Both the position numbers and the translations under genes were made by a program. A stretch of 64,000 nt of DNA from Cryptomeria japonica (Eukaryota > Streptophyta > Pinopsida > Cupressales > Cupressaceae): assembly GCF_030272615.1 (NCBI RefSeq), contig NC_081414.1, positions 913,267,648 through 913,331,647 of the forward strand, read 5' to 3'. Shown here in pieces: positions 10,152-19,334 of the stretch. The notes under the pieces are model-generated. The model ran no database searches and had not been told where the DNA came from. It was given only the letters and a program-made list of their open reading frames with translations. Within the stretch, counting starts at the first letter, position 1. The number at the start of each line of letters is the position of its first letter.

Positions 10152-12621
10152 CCAATGAGAAAATTGCAATATTTTGAATAACCAGTGAGAAAATAGGAGC
10201 CATTGTAAATCATTTTATATCTTCTATTCATTGAGTCAAGTTCATTGAATGTAGACGTGTCGACTTGGAATCTCCTAATTGGACATGATGACTGGGCACC
10301 ACCTTGACTTGCCTTGTAGATTTGGTTTAACTTGCCTTGTTCCATTGAATCTTTCACCTTGGAGTACTAACAATAATTATTTTAAATTTCCGAAGGAAAT
10401 TCAAGATTGCAAAACATTCTTTTGTCTTTGTTACTATCTTCCTCCAAGACTTAACATGTTGATCTTCCTTATTCGCATTTGTGTTATTCTCATTTGACTT
10501 CCTTGAACTAATCTTTGAGTTAAAAATCCTTTTCCCTGGTAAAGTCCTCCCTTGCAATTGAATTCACATCCTTGTAATTTATTTTGTATCCACTTGTAAT
10601 CATTCTTCATCTTCTCTTGAATTTGAACCTTGGTTCCTCCTCATGGCATTATTTGAGTTTCTTCATGAAGCTATCCTTGATTCCATGCAACCATACCCTA
10701 AAAATATTTGTTGGCAATCGATTGTGGGCTTTAATTTTCAATTAGCCCCTTTCCTTCCTTATTTTCTGCAATTTTGAAGGTCTAATTCATCTTGGAAAGT
10801 CGTTGGTCTGATGCTTTGATTATGAAATTTGAATGGTCATTAAGGAAATTCACACTTCTTAGGGACTAATTTGTTTTTGCCTTTGATTACTTAGTAGTAT
10901 TCCAAATCATTCCACCAAATGGAATGACAGAGAATCATTCCTTATAGAGAATATTCAGTCCTTGGGAAAATTTTACTCAACCTTACATAATATTCTTTAG
11001 AGGGAAATCTGATTGCTATAAGAACACATTAATCTTTAGGAAATTTGCCTTACTTCAACACTAAGGGGAAAAGTGATATGTATAGGGACTATTTAGTCCC
11101 TATGTTTGTCCTTAACTTCATTCTTAACGAAGATTTCTCATTGAGGGATTGCATTGTTTCTAATAGAGATAAACTTTGATCTTTGATCAACCTTGATTCC
11201 CTCTATTTTATGTGCTTTGAAATTTTGATTTTCCCTCAAAAGTGTTGGTTTGCTCTATTCTTCATCATGCTAACTGCCAAAGAAGATGGCAGTTGATTAT
11301 GAATTCCATACATCCTTTGCTTGGTTCTTCATTTGTGTCTTCCTTGGGGCTATTCTAGATTTCGATCCTGACATGATCTTGTACAAGCATGTGCCTACAG
11401 CTTAAGTGTTACAAACCGTAATTTACTTCATGAAATCTCATTTGATACATTCTTAGAGTTTAAAATCCCAAGGACTCATTTAGCTTAACTAAGCTCAACA
11501 TTACTAGCATACTTAATATATCGGTCAATGACCCCATGACAGTTGTGTACAAGCATTTGCTATGCAAATCAAAGTTCTAAAATTACAAAACAACTCTTCC
11601 TTGTCTTTTTCTCAAGAATAGTAAATTAAGCATTGCTTCAAACCATTTACTCCTTACCATACAACTAGAACAAAGCATTCAACTAGTTCATTTTTCATAA
11701 TATCATAATTTAACAATTGATTTCAAAGAAAGAACTTGACTTATGTGCTTTTTTTCTAAGATTGGTTGAGTTGAAACACTTCCAAAGCCTTCAATCTACC
11801 TTTCTCAACTATGTCATGGTATTTTCAAATCATTGTTCATGTTCCTTAAGCTTCCCATGAGAAAGAAAATTAAAAAAAAACAATTCATATGGTAATGCAC
11901 GATCTTTCAAGCTTTCTTTCTATATATAATGTACAGATTTCAAAAGCTTCTCAATTCAACTTTATTCCCCAAATTGTTAAGTTCACTTCAAGAAATTTTG
12001 ATTACATTTTAATGAATTTCCATGTGATTACATCGGATTACCAACTCCCTCGTTGTTGGGGTGACAATATCCAAACCAACGATAGAAGATGTAGCTGCTC
12101 ATTATATTTGGTTGGTGCCTCCTTACTTTCATAAGTATGATTGATATAAATGTGGTTACTCACATATTCATAATTATGGCCTTCTTGGCTTCAACAAGAG
12201 TCCAAATCGGGGGAACAAGAGAACTCTCTTGGCAAGGTATAAAAGATTGTTTTTCATGTTTTGTTATTTGAATGTTTTTGTGTCTTTTGTGCTTTTGATT
12301 CGAATTCACAATCTAACCTTGCAGTAAGACATTTCCCTTGGTTCAAATACTATTCACACTTATTATAGTTTTGAATCATTGTTATTTTAAAATTATATTG
12401 GTATAAATATATTTGTGTAATATTAATGATAACTTATTTTAATAAAATAATTATAATATTTTACAAATTTTATAATGAAAATATATATTTTTCTTGAAAG
12501 CATAATCCTAATTTAATTTTTTTAAAATTATTTAATTATAATTATAATAATAAAATCAATCTCAGATTTATTTATTAATTGTACTGATATTATATTATTT
12601 TTCATTTTTTATGTAATATTA
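10152..12621. other. No recognisable gene; decayed and AT-rich DNA
   Basis: Only short frames broken by many stops are present, and I recognise none. By position the left part could be eroded internal sequence of the element ending at 10136. From about 12370 the DNA becomes very AT-rich, matching the 27124-27960 stretch that adjoined it before LINE-1 inserted. Confidence 0.5.
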
Positions 12622-12636
12622 ATTATAATTGATCTT
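12622..12636. repeat. LINE-1 target-site duplication, 3' side copy
   Basis: ATTATAATTGATCTT is a perfect 15-base match to 27109-27123. The two copies are 14.5 kb apart because another element sits inside the LINE. Confidence 0.88.
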
Positions 12637-12639
12637 TTT

Positions 12640-12775
12640 ATATTAGAAATCGAGAGTTCAAAATATAGACAGAGAGCTTATACAAAACTAGGGAGCGGGG
12701 GGCAGGGCCTCAACCGCCAATCAGAGGAAAATATACAGTTATCTAACTATCCAAAAAGAGGGGGCATAGCAGAAT
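12640..12775 (-). pseudogene. LINE-1 ORF2 extreme C-terminus and 3' end
   Basis: When the inserted LTR element and one AGAAT copy are ignored, the ORF2 phase runs from 20531 straight into 12775. It continues as FILLCPLFLDS and VYFPLIGG, then PRSLVLYKLSVYILNSRFLI, with two stops, and ends at a TAA near 12642. The continuous frame supports these two pieces having once been contiguous. Confidence 0.7.
12771..12775. repeat. Target-site duplication AGAAT (left)
   Basis: AGAAT lies immediately before the left LTR and again at 20526-20530 after the right LTR, as expected for a 5-bp integrase-made duplication. Confidence 0.93.
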
Positions 12776-12947
12776 TGTAGCATCCTAAAATTGCGACACT
12801 TGCAATTTCGACCGCATTTGGGTCTTCACGATGGCGATGCAACACGGAACCTGAATGGAGACCCTGAAACTTGTCCACAACATCAAAAACTACATTTTTC
12901 CAGCACCCTGCCTGATCCCTCCTTGCACCCTGCTGTCCCGGGAGGTG

Positions 12948-13005
12948 GGACCAGAGCACCCAGCGCCCTGGTCCCCCAGGACCATGGCGCCCAGCGCCCT
13001 GGTCC
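12948..13005 (+). repeat. Two tandem inverted-repeat units in U3
   Basis: Units at 12948-12974 (GGACCAG ... CTGGTCC) and 12979-13005 (GGACCA ... TGGTCC) are each 27 bases long and 31 bases apart. Both enclose a GC-rich CCCAGCGCC-containing loop. The right LTR has only one unit (19507-19533). Confidence 0.8.
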
Positions 13006-13128
13006 CTGGCCCTATTTTGGGCCCAGTCTCCTATGGGGCTTCGGGTCTTTAAGTTTGCAAATTGGAAAATAACACTTCCTGGTCGGCCCAAGGTCGGAAA
13101 AATCAGTCTATCAGCCCTAATTGACAAG

Positions 13129-13136
13129 TATATAAA
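13129..13136 (+). promoter_or_regulatory. TATA box of the 5' LTR
   Basis: TATATAAA in the context gacaagTATATAAActac is the only well-formed TATA element found in the LTR and is kept at 19657-19664. Transcription would start roughly 25-35 bases downstream. Confidence 0.7.
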
Positions 13137-13600
13137 CTACATTTCCTCTCCCATTTAGAGGAGGAAGGATAGATATGTACAAGACGTGGAAACGATATTC
13201 AAGCATTCAAGCATTTCCTTCAAGCAATTGATCATTCTAAGTCTCCATTCAAGGCTAAGTGTTGCATTCAAGACAAGGATTCAACCATTGAAGAGGAGAT
13301 CACATATCACATACCACATACAACATACAACATACAACAACATCTATACCTTCGCATATAAGGATACAAACATCCTTACAACAAGGTATTAGTACTTGTT
13401 TTACATTACATTTACAGCATTTCTCATTTCTTGGTTAATTCCAAAACCGGGGTTTGACCTAAGGGCAAACCCCTAATCCCTAACCCCCCAATCATCTTCG
13501 CTTTTCTGTGTGTAGGTTGCAGGTACGCGGTTGAAATTGAAGATCTGGAATCCTTGTGCAGAGACGAACAGATCCCCCTTTGTTTCGCGGATTTTTCGGA

Positions 13601-13630
13601 GGACCGTGTGCACGCTGGGCGCCATCGTCC
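13601..13630 (+). other. 30-nt stem-loop candidate in the 5' LTR
   Basis: GGACCGTG at one end can pair with CATCGTCC at the other, with one C-C mismatch and one G-U pair. The same 30-base frame recurs at 14403-14432, 15026-15055 and 20129-20158, and in altered but pairing form at 34959-34988. Confidence 0.6.
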
Positions 13631-14000
13631 CGTCAACTTTCACTCAAATTTGCAAGACAGCGCCGTCTTGACATTTTACTGCTAATTCCAGGTCCGCAGC
13701 TTCATCCTATATCCCTATCTCAGTTTATAAGTGAATCTTTCTCACTTTCTATGCATTCCTAGCTTAATCATTCTATCCACAATCTTTACAAAAGAGGGTA
13801 TCCTTGTTATCACAACCCTTGAAACTCATATAGAATCCAATCTTGCATTGCGTGGGATTGGATCTTGTGGGTTTCAACCCCTCTTTTGAATGTAAAGTCT
13901 CCCCTAAGTGAAAACCATCAACCCTAGTGAATCTCCCTTCTCTCTCCTTGGAGTTGGGGAGGGGAGAACAACTAGGGTTCGATTTTTCCGCTTTACATTT

Positions 14001-14020
14001 TGGTGAACCCGACGTGAACA
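14001..14020 (+). other. Putative primer-binding site
   Basis: TGGTGAACCCGACGTGAACA begins three bases after the LTR end and has the TGG expected opposite the CCA end of a tRNA. I could not match it to a specific tRNA from memory. The related element at 35328 has TGGTGACTTTGAC in the same place. Confidence 0.6.
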
Positions 14021-14402
14021 TCCTCATTCTGATTATTCATGGTTAGATCTGAAAATTTTGCTTTCCTAATTACATTTCCATGTTTGATCTTTTGCAAAAT
14101 TTTAGAGGTTAATTGCATAAAAACCCTAAATTTTCTTTTTAAGTAATTAAACTTGTGAAATGTTTAATTGTTAATGCTTGTTTCAGATCTGCCCTTCTAT
14201 TACAAATTATCAATTCATATTTGTGCTTTAATTTTGAAAATTAAGTGGTTAAGTGTCAAAACCCTAATTTTTGAAACCCTCTTGATTCAACCTTTGTCCG
14301 ACAATTTCACTGATCAAAACATCTCCAAATCAGTTGTAACTTTGGATTTCGCAATAAAATCATAATATCTTTCATCCCTGAAAATTTGGAAAAAAGTTGC
14401 GA

Positions 14403-14432
14403 GGACCGTGTGCACTCCGAGCGCCATCGTCC
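14403..14432 (+). other. 30-nt stem-loop candidate, leader copy 1
   Basis: GGACCGTG pairs with CATCGTCC allowing one mismatch and one G-U. GTGCAC, a 6-base palindrome, lies at the loop edge. Confidence 0.6.
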
Positions 14433-15025
14433 CCGACATTTTTTCCGAAATTTTGGGAGCTAGATCTTACTGTATTTTTCTGCTAAAATCCAGAATTTTG
14501 GCTGATTTTATCAATTTTTACACCTTCAAAATTACAGTCAAAGTTGGTCTAGCGATTGCTTGGATTGAGGCTTCTAATCATTCAAAAAATTGTTGAAATT
14601 GAAATTTGTGTCAAAATTGTGTTTCTTACAGTCCTAAATCTGAAAAGTGTGTTATCATTCATTCGAAATTTCAGTGATTTATTCAAATTTTTGCAATTTG
14701 TGACTTTTGAAATTAAGTGCTTAATTACAACAACTTTGATTTCCGCTTTCAAAATTGAATTTTGCGTGAAATTGAGTCAATTTTCAAATTTCAAAACTTG
14801 CATTGCTCTTAACATTCCCTCTAAAATCATAAAATTCAAAATTTCAGTTTCCCTCTCTTTTTCAAAATTCAAATTTTGCATTTTTCAACAATCTTGGTAG
14901 GGTTCAATTTTGAGATTGCAACTTTAATTTGGCCTATCTACAGATCGTAAAATCACTCAATTTTTTCAGGTTAGCCGTAAAATCATCATAACTTTCATCC
15001 CTGCAAATTTCGAAAAAAGTTGCGA

Positions 15026-15055
15026 GGACCGTGTGCACCCCGAGCGCCACGGTCC
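15026..15055 (+). other. 30-nt stem-loop candidate, leader copy 2 (perfect stem)
   Basis: GGACCGTG and CACGGTCC are perfect 8-base complements at the two ends of a 30-base frame. This copy is 129 bases upstream of the gag start. Confidence 0.65.
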
Positions 15056-15183
15056 CGGACATTTTTTCCGAAATTTCGAGAGATTGTCCTGATTGTATTT
15101 AACAGCTTAAATCTAGAAGATTGGCTGGTTTTACTGAAAATTGCTACCTCTAAAATTCAAAATCTTCTCTCTTTCTTTAGTGC

Positions 15184-16566
15184 ATGAGTTTTACAACAAT
15201 AAGTCCTACTTACACTATTCCCGTTAGACGAAGCCTTAGAATTAAGTCCTTCCAAGGTTTAATTACTGAGGAGATGGAACCTAATTTGAATGGCCTTTTT
15301 AACGAGGACATGGGTAATTCCTCTAATCCTCTTAATGATGAAGAAGCTCTCCATGAGGTTTCTGTAGAACAACTTTCAAAATTGGATAACCAATTTGATG
15401 ATTTTCGACAATGGATGTCTCAAGAATACCCTGATAGTCAAGCTCTTCCTTTAATTGAGGGACTAAAATGTATGCTTCAAAGTGATAAGAATGGAATTGA
15501 TATTTTGCGTGGTATTGCACACATTGTGGATTCAAATGTGATGCCTATGAAAAGTTGTGCCGAAACCTTAGGTTATACACAACCCCCTATTCAAGACAAT
15601 CATTCTATTCCTTTGACGACTTCTATTGCTAGTATACCTACTTTTACATCAAACATAATGACTACTTCAATACAAGACATTCCTCCTATGATCACTAGTC
15701 ATGGGGGCAATCCCTCTTCTTCAATCAACCCTCTTCCTTCATTCAATCTGACTTCTTCATTCATTCCTTCAATAAGTGTTCCTATTACATCTCCACAAAT
15801 GAACATGACGCAAGGGGGCAATTCATTTAACCATACCATTCCTCCTTGTAGTGTTCCTCCTTTCCAATCATCTCCTATGACTAACTATCATAGTGTCCCA
15901 CCACCTTACTCTCTACCTTCTTTCAATAACATAACACATCCATCACAATCTAACACGTCTAATATGAACTCTTCGACTGAAGCGACCATTAACAATCTTG
16001 CACAAACTGTCTCTTCTTTACAGCAACAAATTGCCTCTATGAATCAATCTAAGTTTAGTGTGCCCACATTTGATGTTGCGAGCCCACTTTCTCTTGACAT
16101 TGTTCGAGCTATTCCCCCTAAACATGTTGAAATTCCACATTTGGAGCTTTATAATGGTAAGGGTGATCCTCTAACACATGTTAAGACCTTTCAAACAATA
16201 TGTACTGATTTTGCTTATGACCAAAGGTTGCTTGCAAAACTGTTTACTAGAACATTAAGAGACAAAGCCCTACAATGGTATTGCTCGTTGCCTTCCTATT
16301 CTATTTCTTCTTTCGAACAACTTGCAAATGCTTTCATTCAACAATTTCAAAACAATATAAGTCCTAAAGTTACTTTGATTGATTTAATGCATTGTAAACA
16401 AGGTGTTAAAGAAAAAGTGACTGATTTCATTGGTAGATATAAGCATTTGTATGCTCAAATTTCTTTTCCAGTGCCTGACAATGATATTCAAAGAATCTTT
16501 ATTTCTAATTTACAAAAAGATATTCGAGACAAACTCCTGTTTTCTGAGTTTACTTCTTTCCAATAG
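15184..16566 (+). CDS. Gag protein, first open part (460 codons)
   Basis: The start is the ATG reading MSFTTISPTYTIPVRRS, the first long open frame after the leader. A Ser/Pro/Thr/Asn-rich region (residues about 130-270) precedes a short coiled region (NNLAQTVSSLQQQIASMNQ). The retrotransposon gag domain follows from about residue 300, with VEIPHLELYNGKGDPLTHVK, RTLRDKALQWYCSLP and LANAFIQQFQNN. The frame ends at a TAG at 16564-16566 inside this domain and continues in phase immediately after it. A C-to-T change of CAG is likely, though readthrough cannot be excluded. Confidence 0.85.
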   Translation: MSFTTISPTYTIPVRRSLRIKSFQGLITEEMEPNLNGLFNEDMGNSSNPLNDEEALHEVSVEQLSKLDNQFDDFRQWMSQEYPDSQALPLIEGLKCMLQSDKNGIDILRGIAHIVDSNVMPMKSCAETLGYTQPPIQDNHSIPLTTSIASIPTFTSNIMTTSIQDIPPMITSHGGNPSSSINPLPSFNLTSSFIPSISVPITSPQMNMTQGGNSFNHTIPPCSVPPFQSSPMTNYHSVPPPYSLPSFNNITHPSQSNTSNMNSSTEATINNLAQTVSSLQQQIASMNQSKFSVPTFDVASPLSLDIVRAIPPKHVEIPHLELYNGKGDPLTHVKTFQTICTDFAYDQRLLAKLFTRTLRDKALQWYCSLPSYSISSFEQLANAFIQQFQNNISPKVTLIDLMHCKQGVKEKVTDFIGRYKHLYAQISFPVPDNDIQRIFISNLQKDIRDKLLFSEFTSFQ

Positions 16567-18594
16567 TTGTGTGCAACTCTTCACAATTATCAACTGACTG
16601 TGAGTCAAATGGAACAATCACATCCTATGGCTCCGAGTGATAAGGGTGATAGCAGTCAACAACCATTTGGGAAGTTTAAACCGAACAGAGATTCCATTAA
16701 ATTCAATGAAAACATCATCAACAACAATGCGAATGCAGCATCAGGTGTGCCTCCTATTTCTAAGTTTTTCAAGAAAGAAAGAAAGTATACTCCTTTGAAT
16801 GAATCATTGCATAGTATTATGAATAAGTTATTAGAACAAAATGTGCTTACTCTTCCTCCTATAAGGCAAATTGATCCTGCAAAGATTAATTCACCTTATT
16901 TTGATAACAAATCTTTTTGTCAATTTCATCGTCAACCTGGGCATGATACTGAAAAATGTTTTGCTTTAAAGGGTAAAATTCAAGATTTGATTGATAATAA
17001 TACTATTTCTGTTTCTGGAGTGAATGATAAAGGCAACACATCTGTAGCTCCTCCTAACCAAAATCTTCAGATTTTTACTGATCCATTACCTTCTCATACC
17101 TCTAATGCGATCGATTCTACTGATTCCTCTGACTCACCTGATGATCTTGTGTCTATGACTCAAAATGTGATTAACTTTGTGGAGCAGCAGAAAATCCCTA
17201 AAGAACTTTCCATCACCTTTGATTCTAGCGAAACTATCAGGGCACCTGATGGTCCTTTATATATAGTTGCAAAAGTCAAAAATACACCTTGTCGTGGAGT
17301 GCTTATTGATCCTTCTTGCATGGTTAATGTCATTACTGAAGAATTCCTTTTTACTTTGCAATTGAATCAAGTGATCTATGATGAAACAAATGTGGTTGTG
17401 AAACTATTTGATGCATTTTCTTCTCCTGCAATTGGTTCTATTACATTACCTATTGAGGTCCATAACAAATCCCTTGAGGTGGACTTTGCTATTATTCCAT
17501 CATCCGAACAATTTCGTGTGAAGCTAGGCTATCCTTGGCTATCTTCCATGAAAGCTATTGCTTCTCCTATTCACAAGTGTTTGAAATTTTCCCATAATGG
17601 TGAAGTTGTTACTGTGAATCATAGTCTCTTTAAACCAGCTGAAAGAACTTCTAGCGTTCCTATTGATTATTTTTGGCCTAAACAATTCCAACCCCTTACT
17701 CTGCGAAGTGATCATCTTTTCAAATCTTATCAAAAGTGGAAAAAAGATATGATCCTATCTCTAAGTGAACCTAGAACACCCAAACTTGACATTCCTATCA
17801 TTCTTGAGAAGGAAGTTCTTCCTTTGAAAGATAAAACTAATGTCTTTCCTCAAGAAGATTCCCAACCCATCCCTATGGATGTGACTATGCCTATATCTAA
17901 TAAACTTCCTAAAAGTAGACCTATCCCTCTTCATCATGATGGACTTGGTCTCCTTCCTAAACCGAGTATTCCTCCCTTATATGGAACAGTTCCTCCTCCT
18001 TCCTCTTATGGAGAGAAGAGACCTTCCTCTTCTCCTATTGTTCAGCCTAAGAGACCACAACCTAAACACCCAAGTGATAAGGATGAGAACATTCCTCCTC
18101 CTCAATCTTCTCAACTTCCTACTAAGACTAGACGAAATCGTTCTACACGTGAACACCGACGAAAGCGTCGTCTTAGAGCTCAAACTTTGCAATCCCCAAA
18201 AACACCTTCAACAAGCATTATTCCATTTTCTCCTCAGCCGGAAATTGAGCCAAAATCTCCTAAACATAAGATGCATGATGGTCTTGATCCTGTGCGAGTT
18301 AAAGACCCTATTTTTATAAATCTTGATGATGATATAGATGAAAATGTTACTTCTCTTGCTTCTGATAGTGAATATGAACTTGTTGATATTGATAACCATT
18401 TATCTAATGAATTTTCTAAAGCACTTATCCTAGCTCCTAGACAAGAACAACGTGGCTTGGAACATGAACATAGCCCTTGTTTGGATCTTGTGATAGCTCC
18501 ATCTGCTGTGTTGAATGTTCCTCCTCTAGCGTGTTCCCTGCCTTCCCGAAACGTTGATCAGCAAGATCGGGGGGTAGATGACGTGCTAGACTAG
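16567..18594 (+). CDS. Gag C-terminus, zinc knuckle and aspartic protease-like domain
   Basis: This 675-codon frame is in phase with the preceding gag part, separated only by one TAG, and has no ATG at its beginning. It carries the end of the gag domain, the knuckle CQFHRQPGHDTEKC (residues about 117-130), and a retropepsin-like fold (RGVLIDPSCMVNVITEEF, about residues 240-260, then FRVKLGYPWLSS). The catalytic box reads Asp-Pro-Ser instead of Asp-Ser/Thr-Gly, so activity is uncertain. A Pro/Lys/Arg-rich tail with REHRRKRRLRAQ could bind nucleic acid. The natural stop is TAG at 18592-18594, with no polymerase downstream. Confidence 0.85.
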   Translation: MCATLHNYQLTVSQMEQSHPMAPSDKGDSSQQPFGKFKPNRDSIKFNENIINNNANAASGVPPISKFFKKERKYTPLNESLHSIMNKLLEQNVLTLPPIRQIDPAKINSPYFDNKSFCQFHRQPGHDTEKCFALKGKIQDLIDNNTISVSGVNDKGNTSVAPPNQNLQIFTDPLPSHTSNAIDSTDSSDSPDDLVSMTQNVINFVEQQKIPKELSITFDSSETIRAPDGPLYIVAKVKNTPCRGVLIDPSCMVNVITEEFLFTLQLNQVIYDETNVVVKLFDAFSSPAIGSITLPIEVHNKSLEVDFAIIPSSEQFRVKLGYPWLSSMKAIASPIHKCLKFSHNGEVVTVNHSLFKPAERTSSVPIDYFWPKQFQPLTLRSDHLFKSYQKWKKDMILSLSEPRTPKLDIPIILEKEVLPLKDKTNVFPQEDSQPIPMDVTMPISNKLPKSRPIPLHHDGLGLLPKPSIPPLYGTVPPPSSYGEKRPSSSPIVQPKRPQPKHPSDKDENIPPPQSSQLPTKTRRNRSTREHRRKRRLRAQTLQSPKTPSTSIIPFSPQPEIEPKSPKHKMHDGLDPVRVKDPIFINLDDDIDENVTSLASDSEYELVDIDNHLSNEFSKALILAPRQEQRGLEHEHSPCLDLVIAPSAVLNVPPLACSLPSRNVDQQDRGVDDVLD

Positions 18595-19318
18595 TTCATT
18601 AGCATAGCAGATTCTCTCCTCCTCTCTTTTGTTACTTCTTCTATATGTTATTCTCATTCTTCTATTTGTTGTCCTTAGTGTTGTCTACTTGAGGATGATG
18701 CAAAACATTGAGATCTCTTTTGGTCTCTCTCATGTTGACTCAAAAGACACATGTGTTCCCTTCTTCTAGGTAACCTTCCTTGATTGGGGAATGAAGAACA
18801 ATTATGCACACATACATATGATATACATGAATTATCATACAACATACTGACCCCGAGGAAAACGAAGTCACCTTGTGCTTTGTGTTTTGTGTCTATTATC
18901 CTTGGGCTTATCTCACACTTGGGGGCTAAATCCTTGTGATAACGTGCTCCTTTCTCATTTATTATATGTATCACTACCTTAAAGCAATCACCCCCGGTGA
19001 GGCGTGTGCGATCGCTTTAACGTAGGGGGGCATACATCCCGTTCATATCTTTTCAAGATACTTGAAAATTTCTTGACAAATTTAGCTTTGTCTTGAAAAT
19101 TTTTGATATCTTTCTTGTATGACTCATAGTGAGGGAACCTTACTACTGACAGTCATGGTTCTCCCTCGTGATCTTCCCTTTTACTTTGTCAATCGAAGTC
19201 GTAAGATCCTTAGTCCACTGGGGGCTTGGTGTATCTTGCCTCCTTGACGTGGTGAAAGTTTTTCAATGTTGTTTCCTTGTACTTTACCGAAAGTATGAGC
19301 GTACGCTTATACTCCCGC
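18595..19318 (+). other. 3' untranslated part with repeated purine tracts
   Basis: There is no gene. G5-6 tracts in similar surroundings lie at 18921 (TTGGGGGCTAAAT), 19025 (AGGGGGGC) and 19220 (CTGGGGGC), before the terminal tract at 19319. Confidence 0.65.
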
Positions 19319-19334
19319 TAAAGTGGGGGCTAAA
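19319..19334 (+). other. Terminal polypurine tract
   Basis: AAAGTGGGGGCTAAA directly precedes the 3' LTR start TGTAGC at 19335. Confidence 0.8.

Larger units (their letters stand above)
12776..13997 (+). repeat. 5' LTR of the gag-protease element (1222 bp)
   Basis: It begins TGTAGCATCC and ends CGCTTTACA. It is about 98% like the right LTR by eye. The main difference is an extra 31 bases in the U3 part (a second GGACCA...TGGTCC unit at 12979-13005). A TATA box lies at 13129-13136. Confidence 0.93.
14021..15183 (+). other. Long leader of the gag-protease element, with internal duplication
   Basis: No meaningful frame is present. A segment of roughly 180 bases is duplicated: about 14357-14540 and 14980-15170 share TTTCATCCCTG, AAAAAAGTTGCGAGGACCG and CATTTTTTCCGAAATTT. 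Each copy holds the 30-nt GGACCGTG stem-loop frame. Confidence 0.65.

Noticed and set aside
12747-13127. 126-codon minus-strand frame in the LTR (and its partner at 19344-19655)
   Set aside because: It lies within U3 in both LTRs, differs in frame after the 31-bp step, and has no recognisable domain. It is a shadow of GC-rich repeat sequence.
16561-16569. TMV-like leaky amber context
   Set aside because: The upstream CAA fits, but the downstream TTGTGT does not match the CARYYA context; mutation is the simpler reading.
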